From contig NZ_JAURWA010000073.1 of assembly GCF_030655195.1 (NCBI RefSeq), forward strand, positions 1-42,440: a DNA stretch of 42,440 nucleotides, read 5' to 3'. The notes under the pieces were generated by a model. The model saw only the letters and a program-made list of their open reading frames with translations, ran no database searches and was not told the DNA's origin. Positions within the stretch are counted from its first letter, which is position 1, and each line of letters begins with the position of its first letter. The DNA is from Patulibacter sp. (GTDB taxonomy: Bacteria; Actinomycetota; Thermoleophilia; Solirubrobacterales; Solirubrobacteraceae). The position numbers and the translations under genes are program-made. This document shows, piece by piece, positions 17,587 through 25,634 of this stretch.

Positions 17587-19065
17587 GTGAACACCACCAC
17601 CGCCACCGACCCCGTCCTCGACCCGAGCCAGGCCCCGCCGCCGCCCGGCCCGACGCTCCGCGAGACGCCGGCGGTGCTGCGGCGCGCGCAGCGCAGCGTG
17701 CTCGGGGTCACCACCGAGCTCGCAGAGACCTACGGCGACGTGTCGATGGTTCGCGCCGGGGGCCAGAACATCGTCTTCCTGCGCGGGGCCGACGTCTCGC
17801 GCCACGTCCTCGTCACGGCTCAGGACCGCTACACCAAGCCGAGCCTCTTCCAGCTCTTCCGCCCCGCGCTCGGCGAGGGCCTCTTCACGAGCGAGGGCGA
17901 GACCTGGCGTCGCTCTCGCCGGATGGTGCAGCCCCTCTTCGCCAAGCGCCACCTCGCGCCGTACGCCGACCACATGGCCGCCGCGGCCACCCGTGCGTTG
18001 GATCGCTGGGAGGCCGAGTGGCCCACCGCCCACGAGATCGACGTCGACGCCGAGATCCTCCACGTCGGCCTCGACACCGTCGGTCGAGCCCTGGTCAGCC
18101 ACGACTTCAGCGCCGACGCCGCCGACATCGAGCGCGGCCTGGCCAACGCGCTGCACGAGATCGGCGCGATGGCCCGCAGCCCGGGCGTGATGGTCGGCCA
18201 GGGCATGAAGCACGTGGGTGCCGTCCGCGCCGCGCGTCTCACCACCCCGAGGCGCTGGCGCCGCTACGTGGCCGACGCGGACGCGATGGATCAGCGCATC
18301 GTCGAGGTCGTCGATCAGCGGATCCGGGACGGCCACGGCGACCATGACGACCTGCTCCGGCTCCTGATGGAGACCGAGGACGAGGAGGGCGGCGGCACGC
18401 TCTCCCGGCGCCAGGTGATCGACGAGATCAAGACGTTCATCTTCGCCGGCCACGAGACCACCGCCCACGGCCTCTCGTTCATGCAGATGCTGCTCGCCGA
18501 GAACCCCGACGTCCGCGACCGCCTGCACGCGGAGCTCGACGAGGTCCTCGGCGACCGCGTCCCCACGGTGCAGGACGCCGCGCGCCTGCCGTACCTCGAG
18601 GCGTGCTTCAACGAGGCGATGCGGCTCTACCCACCCGCCTGGCACGTCCCCCGCGACGCGGCCGAGGACGACGTCGTCGGCGGCTACCGGATCCCCGCAG
18701 GCGCCCGGATCATGGTCGCCATCTGGGCGACGCACCGCGACCCGGCGGTCTATCCGGAGCCCGACGCCTACCGGCCGGAGCGGTGGCTGGACGACGCCCA
18801 GAAGTCCCGCCCGCGCTTCTCGTTCCTGCCGTTCGGCGGCGGGCGGCGGGCGTGCGTCGGCCAGGGCTTCGCGATGCTCAACGCGATGATCCTCGGCGCG
18901 ATGATCAGCCAGCGCTACACGTTCGAGCGCACCACCACCGGGCCCATCGAGCTGGGTGCCTCGATCACGCTCCGGCCGCTCCACGGGATCCCGATGCGGC
19001 CCGAGAGGCGCACCTCGAGGCGTCCCGGCACGGACTCCGCGACGAACGGGGCCGGCACGACGTGA
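17587..19065 (+). CDS. Cytochrome P450
   Basis: 492-aa soluble heme monooxygenase. The I-helix oxygen motif AGHETT, the K-helix ExxR in EAMRLYPPAW, the PERW segment (YRPERWLDD), and the heme loop FLPFGGGRRACVGQGFA with Cys423 as the iron ligand are all present. Length and the LYPPAWHVPRDAAEDDVVGGYRIPAG stretch resemble class-II-like (CYP102/CYP4-type) bacterial P450s rather than the roughly 400-aa actinobacterial kind. Start is GTG 17587. It overlaps the following GST-like gene by 4 nt (GTGA), so they form an operon under the divergent TetR. There is no ferredoxin or reductase gene nearby. The substrate is unknown. Confidence 0.92.
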   Translation: MNTTTATDPVLDPSQAPPPPGPTLRETPAVLRRAQRSVLGVTTELAETYGDVSMVRAGGQNIVFLRGADVSRHVLVTAQDRYTKPSLFQLFRPALGEGLFTSEGETWRRSRRMVQPLFAKRHLAPYADHMAAAATRALDRWEAEWPTAHEIDVDAEILHVGLDTVGRALVSHDFSADAADIERGLANALHEIGAMARSPGVMVGQGMKHVGAVRAARLTTPRRWRRYVADADAMDQRIVEVVDQRIRDGHGDHDDLLRLLMETEDEEGGGTLSRRQVIDEIKTFIFAGHETTAHGLSFMQMLLAENPDVRDRLHAELDEVLGDRVPTVQDAARLPYLEACFNEAMRLYPPAWHVPRDAAEDDVVGGYRIPAGARIMVAIWATHRDPAVYPEPDAYRPERWLDDAQKSRPRFSFLPFGGGRRACVGQGFAMLNAMILGAMISQRYTFERTTTGPIELGASITLRPLHGIPMRPERRTSRRPGTDSATNGAGTT

Positions 19066-19856
19066 CGTCGACGCGCAGGGCGGTCATGCCCAGCACCGTC
19101 GCCATGTACGTCTTCGCGGAGTCGCACCCGTGCGAGGCGGTCCTGGCCGCGGCTGCGGCCAAGGGGATCCGGGTCCGCCGCCGCGAGTTGCCGCCTGGTG
19201 CTCACCGTCTCATCATGCTCGGCCTGTTCCAGCGGCCCACGGTCCCCGGCATGGTGGTCGGCCTGGAGCGGATCCACGGGAGCAGCGCGATCTTCCAGCG
19301 TCTCGACAAGCTCTCGCCGTGCACGCCGCCGCTCTACCCCGACCGGTCCGAGCGCGGCAGAGCCGTGCGACAGGCCGAGGCGTGGGGAGCGGGGCCGTTC
19401 CAGGACATCGGCCGCCGGGTGGTCTGGGGCCACCTGCGACGCAGCCCCGAGGCCGTCCACGTGTTGCTGGCCGACGGCACCGCGAACCCGATCGCTCGCC
19501 AGGCCAAGCGTCTGCTGGGCCGGCCGCTGGCGACGGTCGCGGCCACCGCCAACGGCGCAACCGACGACCGCGTTCGAGCCGACCTGGCCGCGATCCCGGA
19601 CCACCTGGACCGCGTCGACGAGCTCATCGATCGAGGCGTCATCGGAACAGCGGAACCGACCGCCGCCGACTTCCAGATCCTCTCGTCGATCGGCGTCTGG
19701 ATGATCCTCGCGGACGTGCGCCCCGCCATCGAACACCGCCCATGCGGGCGAGCGGCCGCCGCGCTCTTCCCGACCTACGTGGACCGGCCCGGCGTCGCTG
19801 CAGGTGTGCTCCCCGCCGACTGGCTCGCCCCGCTTCGCACAGCGTCTCCGCGGTGA
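19062..19856 (+). CDS. Glutathione S-transferase-like protein
   Basis: About 264 aa with a thioredoxin-fold N-terminus (MYVFAESHPCEAVLAAAAAKGIRVRRRELPPG, cis-Pro in TVPGMVV, then GSSAIFQRLD in place of the usual ES-A motif) and a helical C-domain (VDELIDRGVIGTAEPTAADFQILSSIGVWMILADVRPAIE) of GST type. Actinobacteria usually lack glutathione, so the thiol may be different or the protein may have a binding role. GTG 19062 overlaps the P450 stop (GTGA); ATG 19086 is the other possible start and is nearer the fold. Co-transcription with P450 suggests a two-step detoxification or modification pathway controlled by TetR. Confidence 0.8.
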   Translation: MTSTRRAVMPSTVAMYVFAESHPCEAVLAAAAAKGIRVRRRELPPGAHRLIMLGLFQRPTVPGMVVGLERIHGSSAIFQRLDKLSPCTPPLYPDRSERGRAVRQAEAWGAGPFQDIGRRVVWGHLRRSPEAVHVLLADGTANPIARQAKRLLGRPLATVAATANGATDDRVRADLAAIPDHLDRVDELIDRGVIGTAEPTAADFQILSSIGVWMILADVRPAIEHRPCGRAAAALFPTYVDRPGVAAGVLPADWLAPLRTASPR

Positions 19857-20083
19857 GCGGGCCAAGGCCAACGGCGGCGCCTCCCCCGCACCGCCCGAAC
19901 GTCGCCCTGCTGAGCTCGTTGCTGCCATCTCCCTAGAGAGGAGCGACACCTGGGTGAGCGCGAGATCGCGACCAGGCCCTGAGCGATCCGCCGAGCCGTC
20001 CCACGTTTTGGGCCCTCTGGGTGTCCTTTCGACAACACTGCCGCTCTCGACCTGGCGACGTTCGACATCGGCGTTCTCGTGCG

Positions 20084-20896
20084 TCACCGGGAGCGCCCGG
20101 CGGCGCGGTCCACGGCGCGGGCGATCGCGTCCACGTCGTCGAACGCCGAGACCCGCGGGCCCGTCGTCGCACCGCGGGCAACGACGTAGACCGACGGGGT
20201 CGCGTCGGTGCCGAGCGCCCGGACGATCCGGTCGTCGGCGGCCGTCAGGGCCTGGGAGTCCGGCGTCTCGCGAACCGCGACCTGGCCACCGGTCGTGCCG
20301 GGCGCGGCCTCGGCGATGCTCCGCAGGAGCGGCTCGGTCGCCCACTCCTCCCGGGTGTCCCCCTGGTTCCAGAACGTCGTCTGGACGAAGCCCCAGAAGC
20401 GGTCCGCGGCTGCGAGCCCGTACGCGACCCGGCGCGCGAGCGCACCGTCGGTCGTGGCCCGCGCGGGATCGCGGAAGTTCGCGAGCACCATCCGGAGGTT
20501 CGCGCGTCCCGTCCGCACGAGACGTTCGACGATCTCCGGCTGCGTCTCGATCGCGTGCTCCTTGCAGCCGGGGCACTTCAGGTCGGAGACCTCCAGGATC
20601 GTCACGGGCGCGTCGGGGCGGCCGAGGACGGTCCCCCGCTGCGGCAGTCCCCGGAGCAGCGCGGCGGTCTCGTCGGCGCCGCGGACCTCGACCCCACGGA
20701 CGGTCGTCCGCGAGCCGTCGGCTGCGGGGTCGCGCTTGAACGACCCGACGCCCACCACCACCGCCACGACGAGCACGGCGACGACCGCGGCCACGCCCAG
20801 GAGCCGCAGGCGCCGATGTCGTAGAGCATCCGCAGGCGGCCTTCGACCGTCGGCCGCCGGAGGGTCCGTCAGCGGCGGACGAGTCGCACGGGCCAT
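20084..20896 (-). CDS. DsbA-like thioredoxin-fold protein, membrane anchored
   Basis: 270 aa. One N-terminal membrane segment (about 28-50, RRLRLLGVAAVVAVLVVAVVVGVG), then an extracytoplasmic domain with the active site CPGC in EVSDLKCPGCKEHA. The helical insertion (ATTDGALARRVAYGLAAADRFWGFVQTTFWNQGD) and the cis-Pro ATPSVYV are typical of DsbA/Com1-like disulfide oxidoreductases with thioredoxin fold, acting on exported proteins. ATG 20896 is in frame with the basic N-terminal tail; an upstream ATG (20932) is possible. Alone, without a DsbB/VKOR partner in the window. Confidence 0.87.
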   Translation of the reverse strand: MARATRPPLTDPPAADGRRPPADALRHRRLRLLGVAAVVAVLVVAVVVGVGSFKRDPAADGSRTTVRGVEVRGADETAALLRGLPQRGTVLGRPDAPVTILEVSDLKCPGCKEHAIETQPEIVERLVRTGRANLRMVLANFRDPARATTDGALARRVAYGLAAADRFWGFVQTTFWNQGDTREEWATEPLLRSIAEAAPGTTGGQVAVRETPDSQALTAADDRIVRALGTDATPSVYVVARGATTGPRVSAFDDVDAIARAVDRAAGRSR

Positions 20897-20967
20897 GACC
20901 GAAGTCTGCCGTACCGCCAACCCCTCGAGCATTCCCTTTCGGCATACGACACCGGCAGGAATGACTG

Positions 20968-22149
20968 GTGGACGGGCTTCTCGAGGCGCACGCTGTGTTC
21001 ATGGCCACCACGACGAGCGCCCGCCACATGACCGCCACATCCGCCCCGTCGAGCCGCACGTTCCTCCTCGAGCTGGAGGACCGCGGCGCCGCGTTCGCGC
21101 ACATCGGCCCCAACTGGTTCGCGTCGGTCATGGGCACCGGCATCGTCGCCAACGCCGCCGCGCTGCTGCCCCGTCAGGTCGCCGGACTGCACGAGTTCGC
21201 CGTCGGCGTCTGGGTCATCGCCGCCGCCTGGCTGATCACCCTCACCACCATCACCGCGGTCCACTGGACCCGCCACACCGACAACGCCCGGGCCCACGCG
21301 TCGAACCCCGCGATGGCGCCGTTCTACGGCGCGCCCCCGATGGCGCTGATGACCGTCGGCGCCGGCACGCTGCTGGTCGGCCACGACGTCATCGGCATGC
21401 CCGCCGCGGTCGTCGTCGCGTTCGTCCTCTGGGCCCTGGGCACCCTCGGCGGCCTCGCCTCCAGCGCCCTGGTGCCCTACTGGCTCTTCACCCGCCACGA
21501 CGTCGGCGTGCAGCACACCTTCGCGACGTGGCTGATGCCCGTCGTCCCCCCGATGGTCTCCGCCGCCACCGGCGCCTCACTGATCCAGCACCTGCCCGCC
21601 GGCCAGGCCCGCGAGGCGATGCTGCTCGCCTGCTATGCGATGTTCGGCCTCAGCCTGCTCGCCTCGCTCGTCATCATCACGCTCGTCTGGAGCCGCCTGG
21701 CCTACGAGAAGACCGGGCCCGTGGCCACCGTCCCCACGCTGTTCATCGTGCTCGGGCCCCTCGGCCAGTCGATCACGGCCGCCAACCTCCTGGGCAACCA
21801 GGCCCACATCGCCATCGCCGCACCCTTCTCCACCGGCTTCCAGGCCATGGGCGTCCTCTACGGCGCCCCGGTCTTCGGCTTCGCGATGCTCTGGCTCGTC
21901 ATCGCCGCCGCGCTCGTCGTCCGCGCCGCCAGGCAGGGACTGGGCTTCTCGCTGACCTGGTGGAGCTTCACCTTCCCCGTCGGCACCGTCGTCACCGGCA
22001 CGTCGCTGCTGGCCACGGACACCGGCCTGGACGTCCTCGCGTGGATCGCCGTCGGTCTCTACGTGCTGCTGCTGGCCGCCTGGGTCACCGCTGCCGTCCG
22101 CACCGCCCACGGCGCCCTGCGGACCGGGACCCTGCTGCAGGCCGACTGA
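20968..22149 (+). CDS. TDT family (TehA/SLAC1-like) transporter
   Basis: 393-aa integral membrane protein with about ten transmembrane helices, of the tellurite-resistance/dicarboxylate transporter family. The opening FAHIGPNWFASVMGTGIVANAAALL is the conserved first helix (PNWFxxVMGTGIVA). The family exports or channels C4-dicarboxylates, sulfite or anions. GTG 20968 is chosen since AGGA lies 7 nt upstream; ATG 21001 or 21028 are alternatives. Divergent from the DsbA-like gene, followed by the YrhK-like gene. Confidence 0.87.
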   Translation: MDGLLEAHAVFMATTTSARHMTATSAPSSRTFLLELEDRGAAFAHIGPNWFASVMGTGIVANAAALLPRQVAGLHEFAVGVWVIAAAWLITLTTITAVHWTRHTDNARAHASNPAMAPFYGAPPMALMTVGAGTLLVGHDVIGMPAAVVVAFVLWALGTLGGLASSALVPYWLFTRHDVGVQHTFATWLMPVVPPMVSAATGASLIQHLPAGQAREAMLLACYAMFGLSLLASLVIITLVWSRLAYEKTGPVATVPTLFIVLGPLGQSITAANLLGNQAHIAIAAPFSTGFQAMGVLYGAPVFGFAMLWLVIAAALVVRAARQGLGFSLTWWSFTFPVGTVVTGTSLLATDTGLDVLAWIAVGLYVLLLAAWVTAAVRTAHGALRTGTLLQAD

Positions 22150-22232
22150 CCACGAACACGCGTCCGCCGGCTCTCGGGCGCGCGTCGCGCCGCCGTACCC
22201 GGGCCTGAGCGAGGAGGCAAGCCCGAACGGAC

Positions 22233-22535
22233 GTGTCCGGGTACGAGCAGGGCATGAAGCTGCTGCACCCCTCCCTCGCGGACCTCACCCCGCGCCACGT
22301 CGAGCTGTTCTGGCGCTACCAGGTGGTCCGCACCGGCGTCGACTTCAGCGCCGCCATGTGCTTCCTCGTCGGGAGCGCGTTCTTCTTCTTCGCCTCGTTG
22401 AGCAGGCCCGCGGACTGGCTCTTCCTCGTCGGCTCGATCCTCTTCGCCGTCAAGCCCACGATCGACCTCGTCCGTTCCGCACACCTCCGCCGACTGCCGA
22501 CCACCGCGTCGCCCGCGGCAGGCGACCCGCGATGA
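22233..22535 (+). CDS. YrhK-like small membrane protein
   Basis: 100 aa. Contains FWRYQVVRTGVDFSAAMCFLVGSAFFFFASLSRPADWLFLVGSILFAVKPTIDLVRSAHL, two transmembrane helices in the pattern of the YrhK domain (WxxYxxxRtxvdfxAAxxFlvGSxxFF...lFxvGSxLFxxxPxixl). The function is unknown. GTG 22233 is assumed; an in-frame ATG at 22254 also fits. It may be in the transcript of the transporter, whose stop lies 83 nt upstream. Confidence 0.8.
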   Translation: MSGYEQGMKLLHPSLADLTPRHVELFWRYQVVRTGVDFSAAMCFLVGSAFFFFASLSRPADWLFLVGSILFAVKPTIDLVRSAHLRRLPTTASPAAGDPR

Positions 22536-22834
22536 ACCCCGGTGGTCGCGCCGTCGTGCGCGTCCGAGCGATGAGGCCCGCTCCACGACCGCAGCGGCGC
22601 CCCGATCGGGCGACAGATCGGCACGCACGTCTGAGACCGAAGACCGCGGGACACCGACCGTCCCAGGCCCTTGGTTGCGGGACGGCGCGCGAGCCAGACT
22701 CGCGCCGGGTCCAGGACCGGCCGATCCCGTCCCTCGAGTCGGCCCCGAAGGACCGTCCCGGGATGCGAACCGGCACAGCTCCCGGAGCGGTTCTGCGTCT
22801 CCCCCCGAGAGGGCCGAGTCCGGGTGCGCGTCGG
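22536..22834. other. Intergenic stretch, nothing recognised
   Basis: 299 bases between the YrhK-like gene and the 50-aa membrane peptide gene on the other strand. I see short palindromes such as CCGATCGG, but no gene, RNA or clear promoter. Confidence 0.4.
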
Positions 22835-22987
22835 TCAGTGCTTGCGGATCCTGCGGATGCGCGAGGCGACGTAGGACGTGAGGATCGCGCCGAACAGCGC
22901 ACCGACGCCGAAGATGATCGCGATGACGCCGAGCCCCTTCGCGACGATCCCGGCGAGCACCACATCAGAGGCGAGGACGAGGTCCAT
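22835..22987 (-). CDS. 50-aa single-pass membrane peptide
   Basis: A short gene encoding a peptide that begins MDLVLASDVVLAGIVAKGLG, continues with a hydrophobic core (VIAIIFGVGALFGAILTSYVA) and ends with the basic tail SRIRRIRKH. GGGAG is positioned about 9 nt before ATG. It begins 21 nt after the stop of the csbD-like gene and is on the same strand, so both are probably on one transcript. It looks like a positively tailed membrane-stress peptide. Not recognised as a named family. Confidence 0.6.
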   Translation of the reverse strand: MDLVLASDVVLAGIVAKGLGVIAIIFGVGALFGAILTSYVASRIRRIRKH

Positions 22988-23008
22988 GGCTTCAGCTCCC
23001 GTCGGCCG

Positions 23009-23179
23009 CTACTTGCCCTTCAGCTTGTCCGCGACCGCATCCACGGCGTCGCCGACCTTCTCCTTGATCGTGCCGGCGTGCTGGTCCGCCTTGCCCTCGG
23101 CTTTCAGCGAGTCGTCACCGGTCGCCGCACCCGCGGTCTCCTTGACCTTGCCCTCGAGCTTGTCGCTGTTCGCGCTCAT
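23009..23179 (-). CDS. CsbD family stress protein
   Basis: 56-aa hydrophilic, charged protein, MSANSDKLEGKVKETAGAAT then GDDSLKAEGKADQHAGTIKEKVGDAVDAVADKLKGK, of the CsbD family (general stress, sigma-B-type regulon in Bacillus). The function of the family is not established; the proteins are natively flexible and accumulate in stress. ATG 23179 has an AGGG ribosome site about 9 nt upstream. The 50-aa membrane peptide gene follows. Confidence 0.9.
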   Translation of the reverse strand: MSANSDKLEGKVKETAGAATGDDSLKAEGKADQHAGTIKEKVGDAVDAVADKLKGK

Positions 23180-23386
23180 CTGATCGATCCCTCGGTTGGT
23201 AGTACGAGCCCGACGGCCACGCCGCCTGCCGAGGGCGCACGTACCCACCGCGTGCACGGTGCAGACCACCGGTGCACGGTCGTGCACGTTCTGGGCTGAT
23301 TCCCCCCCCTCTCGATCGGCGGCGATGCTCCGTCCGCTGGAGCGGCCGGCGCTCATGCTCCGGGCGTCCCCTGCCGAGGGACGGGC

Positions 23387-23965
23387 ATGAAGCGCCCATC
23401 GCTCGCCGTCGTCCTCGCCCTCGCGGCCCTGCTCCTGCTCGGTCCGGCCTCCGCCCAGGCCGGGCAGTCCCGGCTGCACGCCCACCTCGACGCCTACTCC
23501 GGGACGAACGACTGCTACTGGTGGCAGTGGAACGACAAGGCCGCCCGCTGCAAGGCGACGGAGGAGCACAGCGTCTCCCAGCACGGCGTCGGGCGGGGCA
23601 AGTACGTGCGGGTCGAGTGGTGCGATCCGGCCCACCTGGAGGCCGGCTACTGCGACGGCTTCCTGCACGGCGCGGGCGTCGCCTCGCACACCCTGCCCGC
23701 CGGCTACTCGCGCTGGATGCTGTTCGAGTCCGGTCACGACACGAAGATCCTCGCGGCCGTCAAGATGCCCAACGGTCCGTTCGCCGTCCGCGGCGGCGTG
23801 TGGCAGGGCCACCACCTGAAGGCCTCGGACACCCACGCCGCCGTCGAGAGCCACCACGGCCCGCTCTTCCTCCACGTGGGCTACCACGGGCTCAAGGAGG
23901 CCCGGTCCGGGGGCAGCAGGACCTACGGGTACGTCTTCGGGTTCCGCGGCTACCTGAACTGGTAG
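23387..23965 (+). CDS. Exported protein of unknown function
   Basis: 192 aa with a signal peptide: basic MKRPS, hydrophobic [20 protein letters not shown] and AQA cleavage site, giving a mature part of about 167 residues rich in Trp, Tyr, His and Gly with four Cys ([28 protein letters not shown]) that can form two disulfides. I do not recognise a family. A beta-rich secreted fold is likely. A weak hairpin lies at 23987-24000 after the stop. Confidence 0.7.
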   Translation: MKRPSLAVVLALAALLLLGPASAQAGQSRLHAHLDAYSGTNDCYWWQWNDKAARCKATEEHSVSQHGVGRGKYVRVEWCDPAHLEAGYCDGFLHGAGVASHTLPAGYSRWMLFESGHDTKILAAVKMPNGPFAVRGGVWQGHHLKASDTHAAVESHHGPLFLHVGYHGLKEARSGGSRTYGYVFGFRGYLNW

Positions 23966-23986
23966 CCGCGCTCGCAGGACGGTCCG

Positions 23987-24000
23987 GCTTCACGCGAAGC
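23987..24000. terminator. Weak hairpin after the exported protein gene
   Basis: GCTTC-ACGC-GAAGC, 21 nt after the stop. Short stem, no T-run. Confidence 0.35.
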
Positions 24001-24071
24001 GGGACGAGAGATCCGCCCGATCCGTCCGCGGTCCGGTGGATGCTCGTCGCCCGTTCCGACCCGAGGACCCC

Positions 24072-24542
24072 ATGAGCGCCCGCCCGCCCGTTCCGCCGTT
24101 CACCGCGACGACCGCCGCCCAGAAGGCCCGAGCGGCGGAGGACGCGTGGAACTCCCGCGATCCCGAGCGCTGCGCCGGGGCCTACAGCGAGGACAGCCGC
24201 TGGCGCAACCGCTCCACGTTCCTGCAGGGACGCGACGAGATCGTCGCGTTCCTCGCGGCCAAGTGGGAGCGCGAGCACGACTACCGCCTGATCAAGGAGG
24301 TCTGGGCGTTCGACGACGCACGGATCGCCGTGCGGTTCGTCTACGAGTGGCGGTCCGACGCCGGGCAGTGGTTCCGCGCGCACGGCAACGAGAACTGGCG
24401 GTTCGACGCCGACGGCCTGATGACCCACCGCCACGCGAGCATCAACGACGTCGCGATCGACGAGGCCGACCGCCTGTTCCGGTGGGACCTCGCGGGACCG
24501 CGCCCCGCCGACCACCCCGGGCTCTCGGACCTGGGGCTCTGA
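24072..24542 (+). CDS. DUF1348 family (NTF2-like) protein
   Basis: 156 aa. Nearly the whole length matches DUF1348 of the NTF2-like/SnoaL fold: [81 protein letters not shown], then [30 protein letters not shown]. The conserved RxASINDxxI end is present. The family is cytoplasmic with no settled function. ATG 24072 is set by the family N-terminus; an in-frame start at 24036 would add a 12-residue extension. Confidence 0.88.
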   Translation: MSARPPVPPFTATTAAQKARAAEDAWNSRDPERCAGAYSEDSRWRNRSTFLQGRDEIVAFLAAKWEREHDYRLIKEVWAFDDARIAVRFVYEWRSDAGQWFRAHGNENWRFDADGLMTHRHASINDVAIDEADRLFRWDLAGPRPADHPGLSDLGL

Positions 24543-24584
24543 GCGGGCGCGGTCGATCGGAGGCCGCCTCCCCCGCCCCGGACG

Positions 24585-25037
24585 TCAGGCGGCCGCCCGC
24601 GGGTGGCGTTCCCGCTCGCGGTCGTAGTTGATGCGCAGCAGCGCGACGACGTCGCGGACGTCGGCCTCGTCGTGGATCGCTCGTGCCGCCCAGCCGACCC
24701 TGCCCGGGAAGACGGGATGGAACGTGATGCGGCCCGCCTCGTGCAGCTCGTGCCACACCGCCTTCGGGAAGGCGAGGTGCAGCACGCGGTCGCCGTGCAG
24801 GTGGCCGATCTCGCGGCGGCCGAGCCGGAACGACCACTCGCCGCGGTCCCCCGTGGTGGTGGAGACGCCCTCCCAGGCGGTGGCCTCGGCGGTGACGGCG
24901 TCCAGCGCGCCCGGGACGCCACGGGGGTGGACGTCGGGCGACGATGCGGCCGGTCCTCCGACGGGACCGACGGACGCCGGCCGGTCCGGGCCGGCCGCGG
25001 CGGGCGATTCGGGGACGGGATGCTCGGGGACGGACAC
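24585..25037 (-). CDS. Luciferase-domain protein (DUF5519 type), SoxR target
   Basis: 150 aa. N-terminal 45 residues are Pro/Ala-rich; the domain follows: DAVTAEATAWEGVSTTTGDRGEWSFRLGRREIGHLHGDRVLHLAFPKAVWHELHEAGRITFHPVFPGRVGWAARAIHDEADVRDVVALLRINYDR. The 'WExV...GxxEFxlGrrEiGHlHGdxxxHlpfPkxvwxel...HPvfpxxGwvxxxixxxxDxxxaixLlrxnY' pattern is that of the luciferase-like DUF5519 family; actual luminescence is not implied. GTG 25037 has GAGGAG 6 nt upstream. It is preceded by a promoter with a SoxR box and a 19-bp spacer, so it is probably induced by redox-active compounds. Confidence 0.82.
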   Translation of the reverse strand: MSVPEHPVPESPAAAGPDRPASVGPVGGPAASSPDVHPRGVPGALDAVTAEATAWEGVSTTTGDRGEWSFRLGRREIGHLHGDRVLHLAFPKAVWHELHEAGRITFHPVFPGRVGWAARAIHDEADVRDVVALLRINYDRERERHPRAAA

Positions 25038-25070
25038 GGTGACTCCTCGGTCGTTCTGCGGACGCCCCCG

Positions 25071-25101
25071 ACCGTATGACCTCAAGTGGACTTGAAGTCA
25101 A
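25071..25101 (-). promoter_or_regulatory. SoxR-controlled promoter
   Basis: On the minus strand: -35 TTGACT (25096-25101), a 19-bp spacer, and -10 TACGGT (25071-25076). A SoxR box CCTCAAGTGGACTTGAAG (25080-25097, plus-strand reading) fills the spacer. The overlong 19-bp spacer is the signature of MerR/SoxR-activated promoters. The box overlaps the last codons of soxR and drives the gene at 25037. Confidence 0.85.
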
Positions 25102-25555
25102 GGTCCGATGTCGCACCCGACGCTCCGCCCCATGCCAGGGGCCCGGGACCGTGCGCCGCAGCACGGTCGTCGGGGTTCGCGAGCCGGCACCGGTCCAGGG
25201 AGAGGCACCCGCAGCCGATGCACGACGTCAGGCCGGTCCGCAGTCGCTCGAGCTCGGCGATGCGCTCGTCGATCCTGCGCCCCCAGGGCTCCGACAGTCG
25301 ACCCCACTCCTCACGCGTCGGCGCGCGGCCGGGCGGCAGCTGGTCCAGCAGCGCGCCGATCTCGTCCAGGCGCAGCCCGACCCGCTGGGCGAAGACGACG
25401 AAGGCGATCCGCCGCAGGACCGGGCGCCGGTAGCGGCGGTGTCCCGACCCCGCCCGCTCCGACGCGATCAGACCCCGGTCCTCGTAGTAACGGAGCGCCG
25501 ACGCCGCCACCCCGCTGCGCCTGGAGACCTCGCCGATCGTGAGCAGCTCGGACAT
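25082..25555 (-). CDS. SoxR, redox-sensing MerR-family regulator
   Basis: 157 aa, full length for SoxR. HTH at about 5-45 (TIGEVSRRSGVAASALRYYEDRGLIASERAGSGHRRY), dimer helix, and the [2Fe-2S] ligands Cys112, Cys115, Cys117 and Cys123 in CIGCGCLSLDRC, the exact C-x2-C-x-C-x5-C spacing. The cluster is oxidised by redox-cycling compounds, which activates transcription. The target is very probably the luciferase-domain gene, whose SoxR promoter overlaps this gene's 3' end. Unlike in E. coli, no soxS is seen, as usual in actinobacteria. Start ATG 25555. Confidence 0.93.
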   Translation of the reverse strand: MSELLTIGEVSRRSGVAASALRYYEDRGLIASERAGSGHRRYRRPVLRRIAFVVFAQRVGLRLDEIGALLDQLPPGRAPTREEWGRLSEPWGRRIDERIAELERLRTGLTSCIGCGCLSLDRCRLANPDDRAAAHGPGPLAWGGASGATSDLDFKST

Positions 25556-25634
25556 GGCGCATTCTCACCACACGGGGGCCGGTGTCGCGCGCCGGCGGGC
25601 CGTCCCGTCGCGCGGACCCGCTCGACGGGACGGC

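Noticed and set aside
19857..20083. Gap with GAGGAG and a GTG start at about 19952
   Set aside because: The frame runs into the DsbA-like gene antisense and has no protein-like features. Nothing supportable seen.
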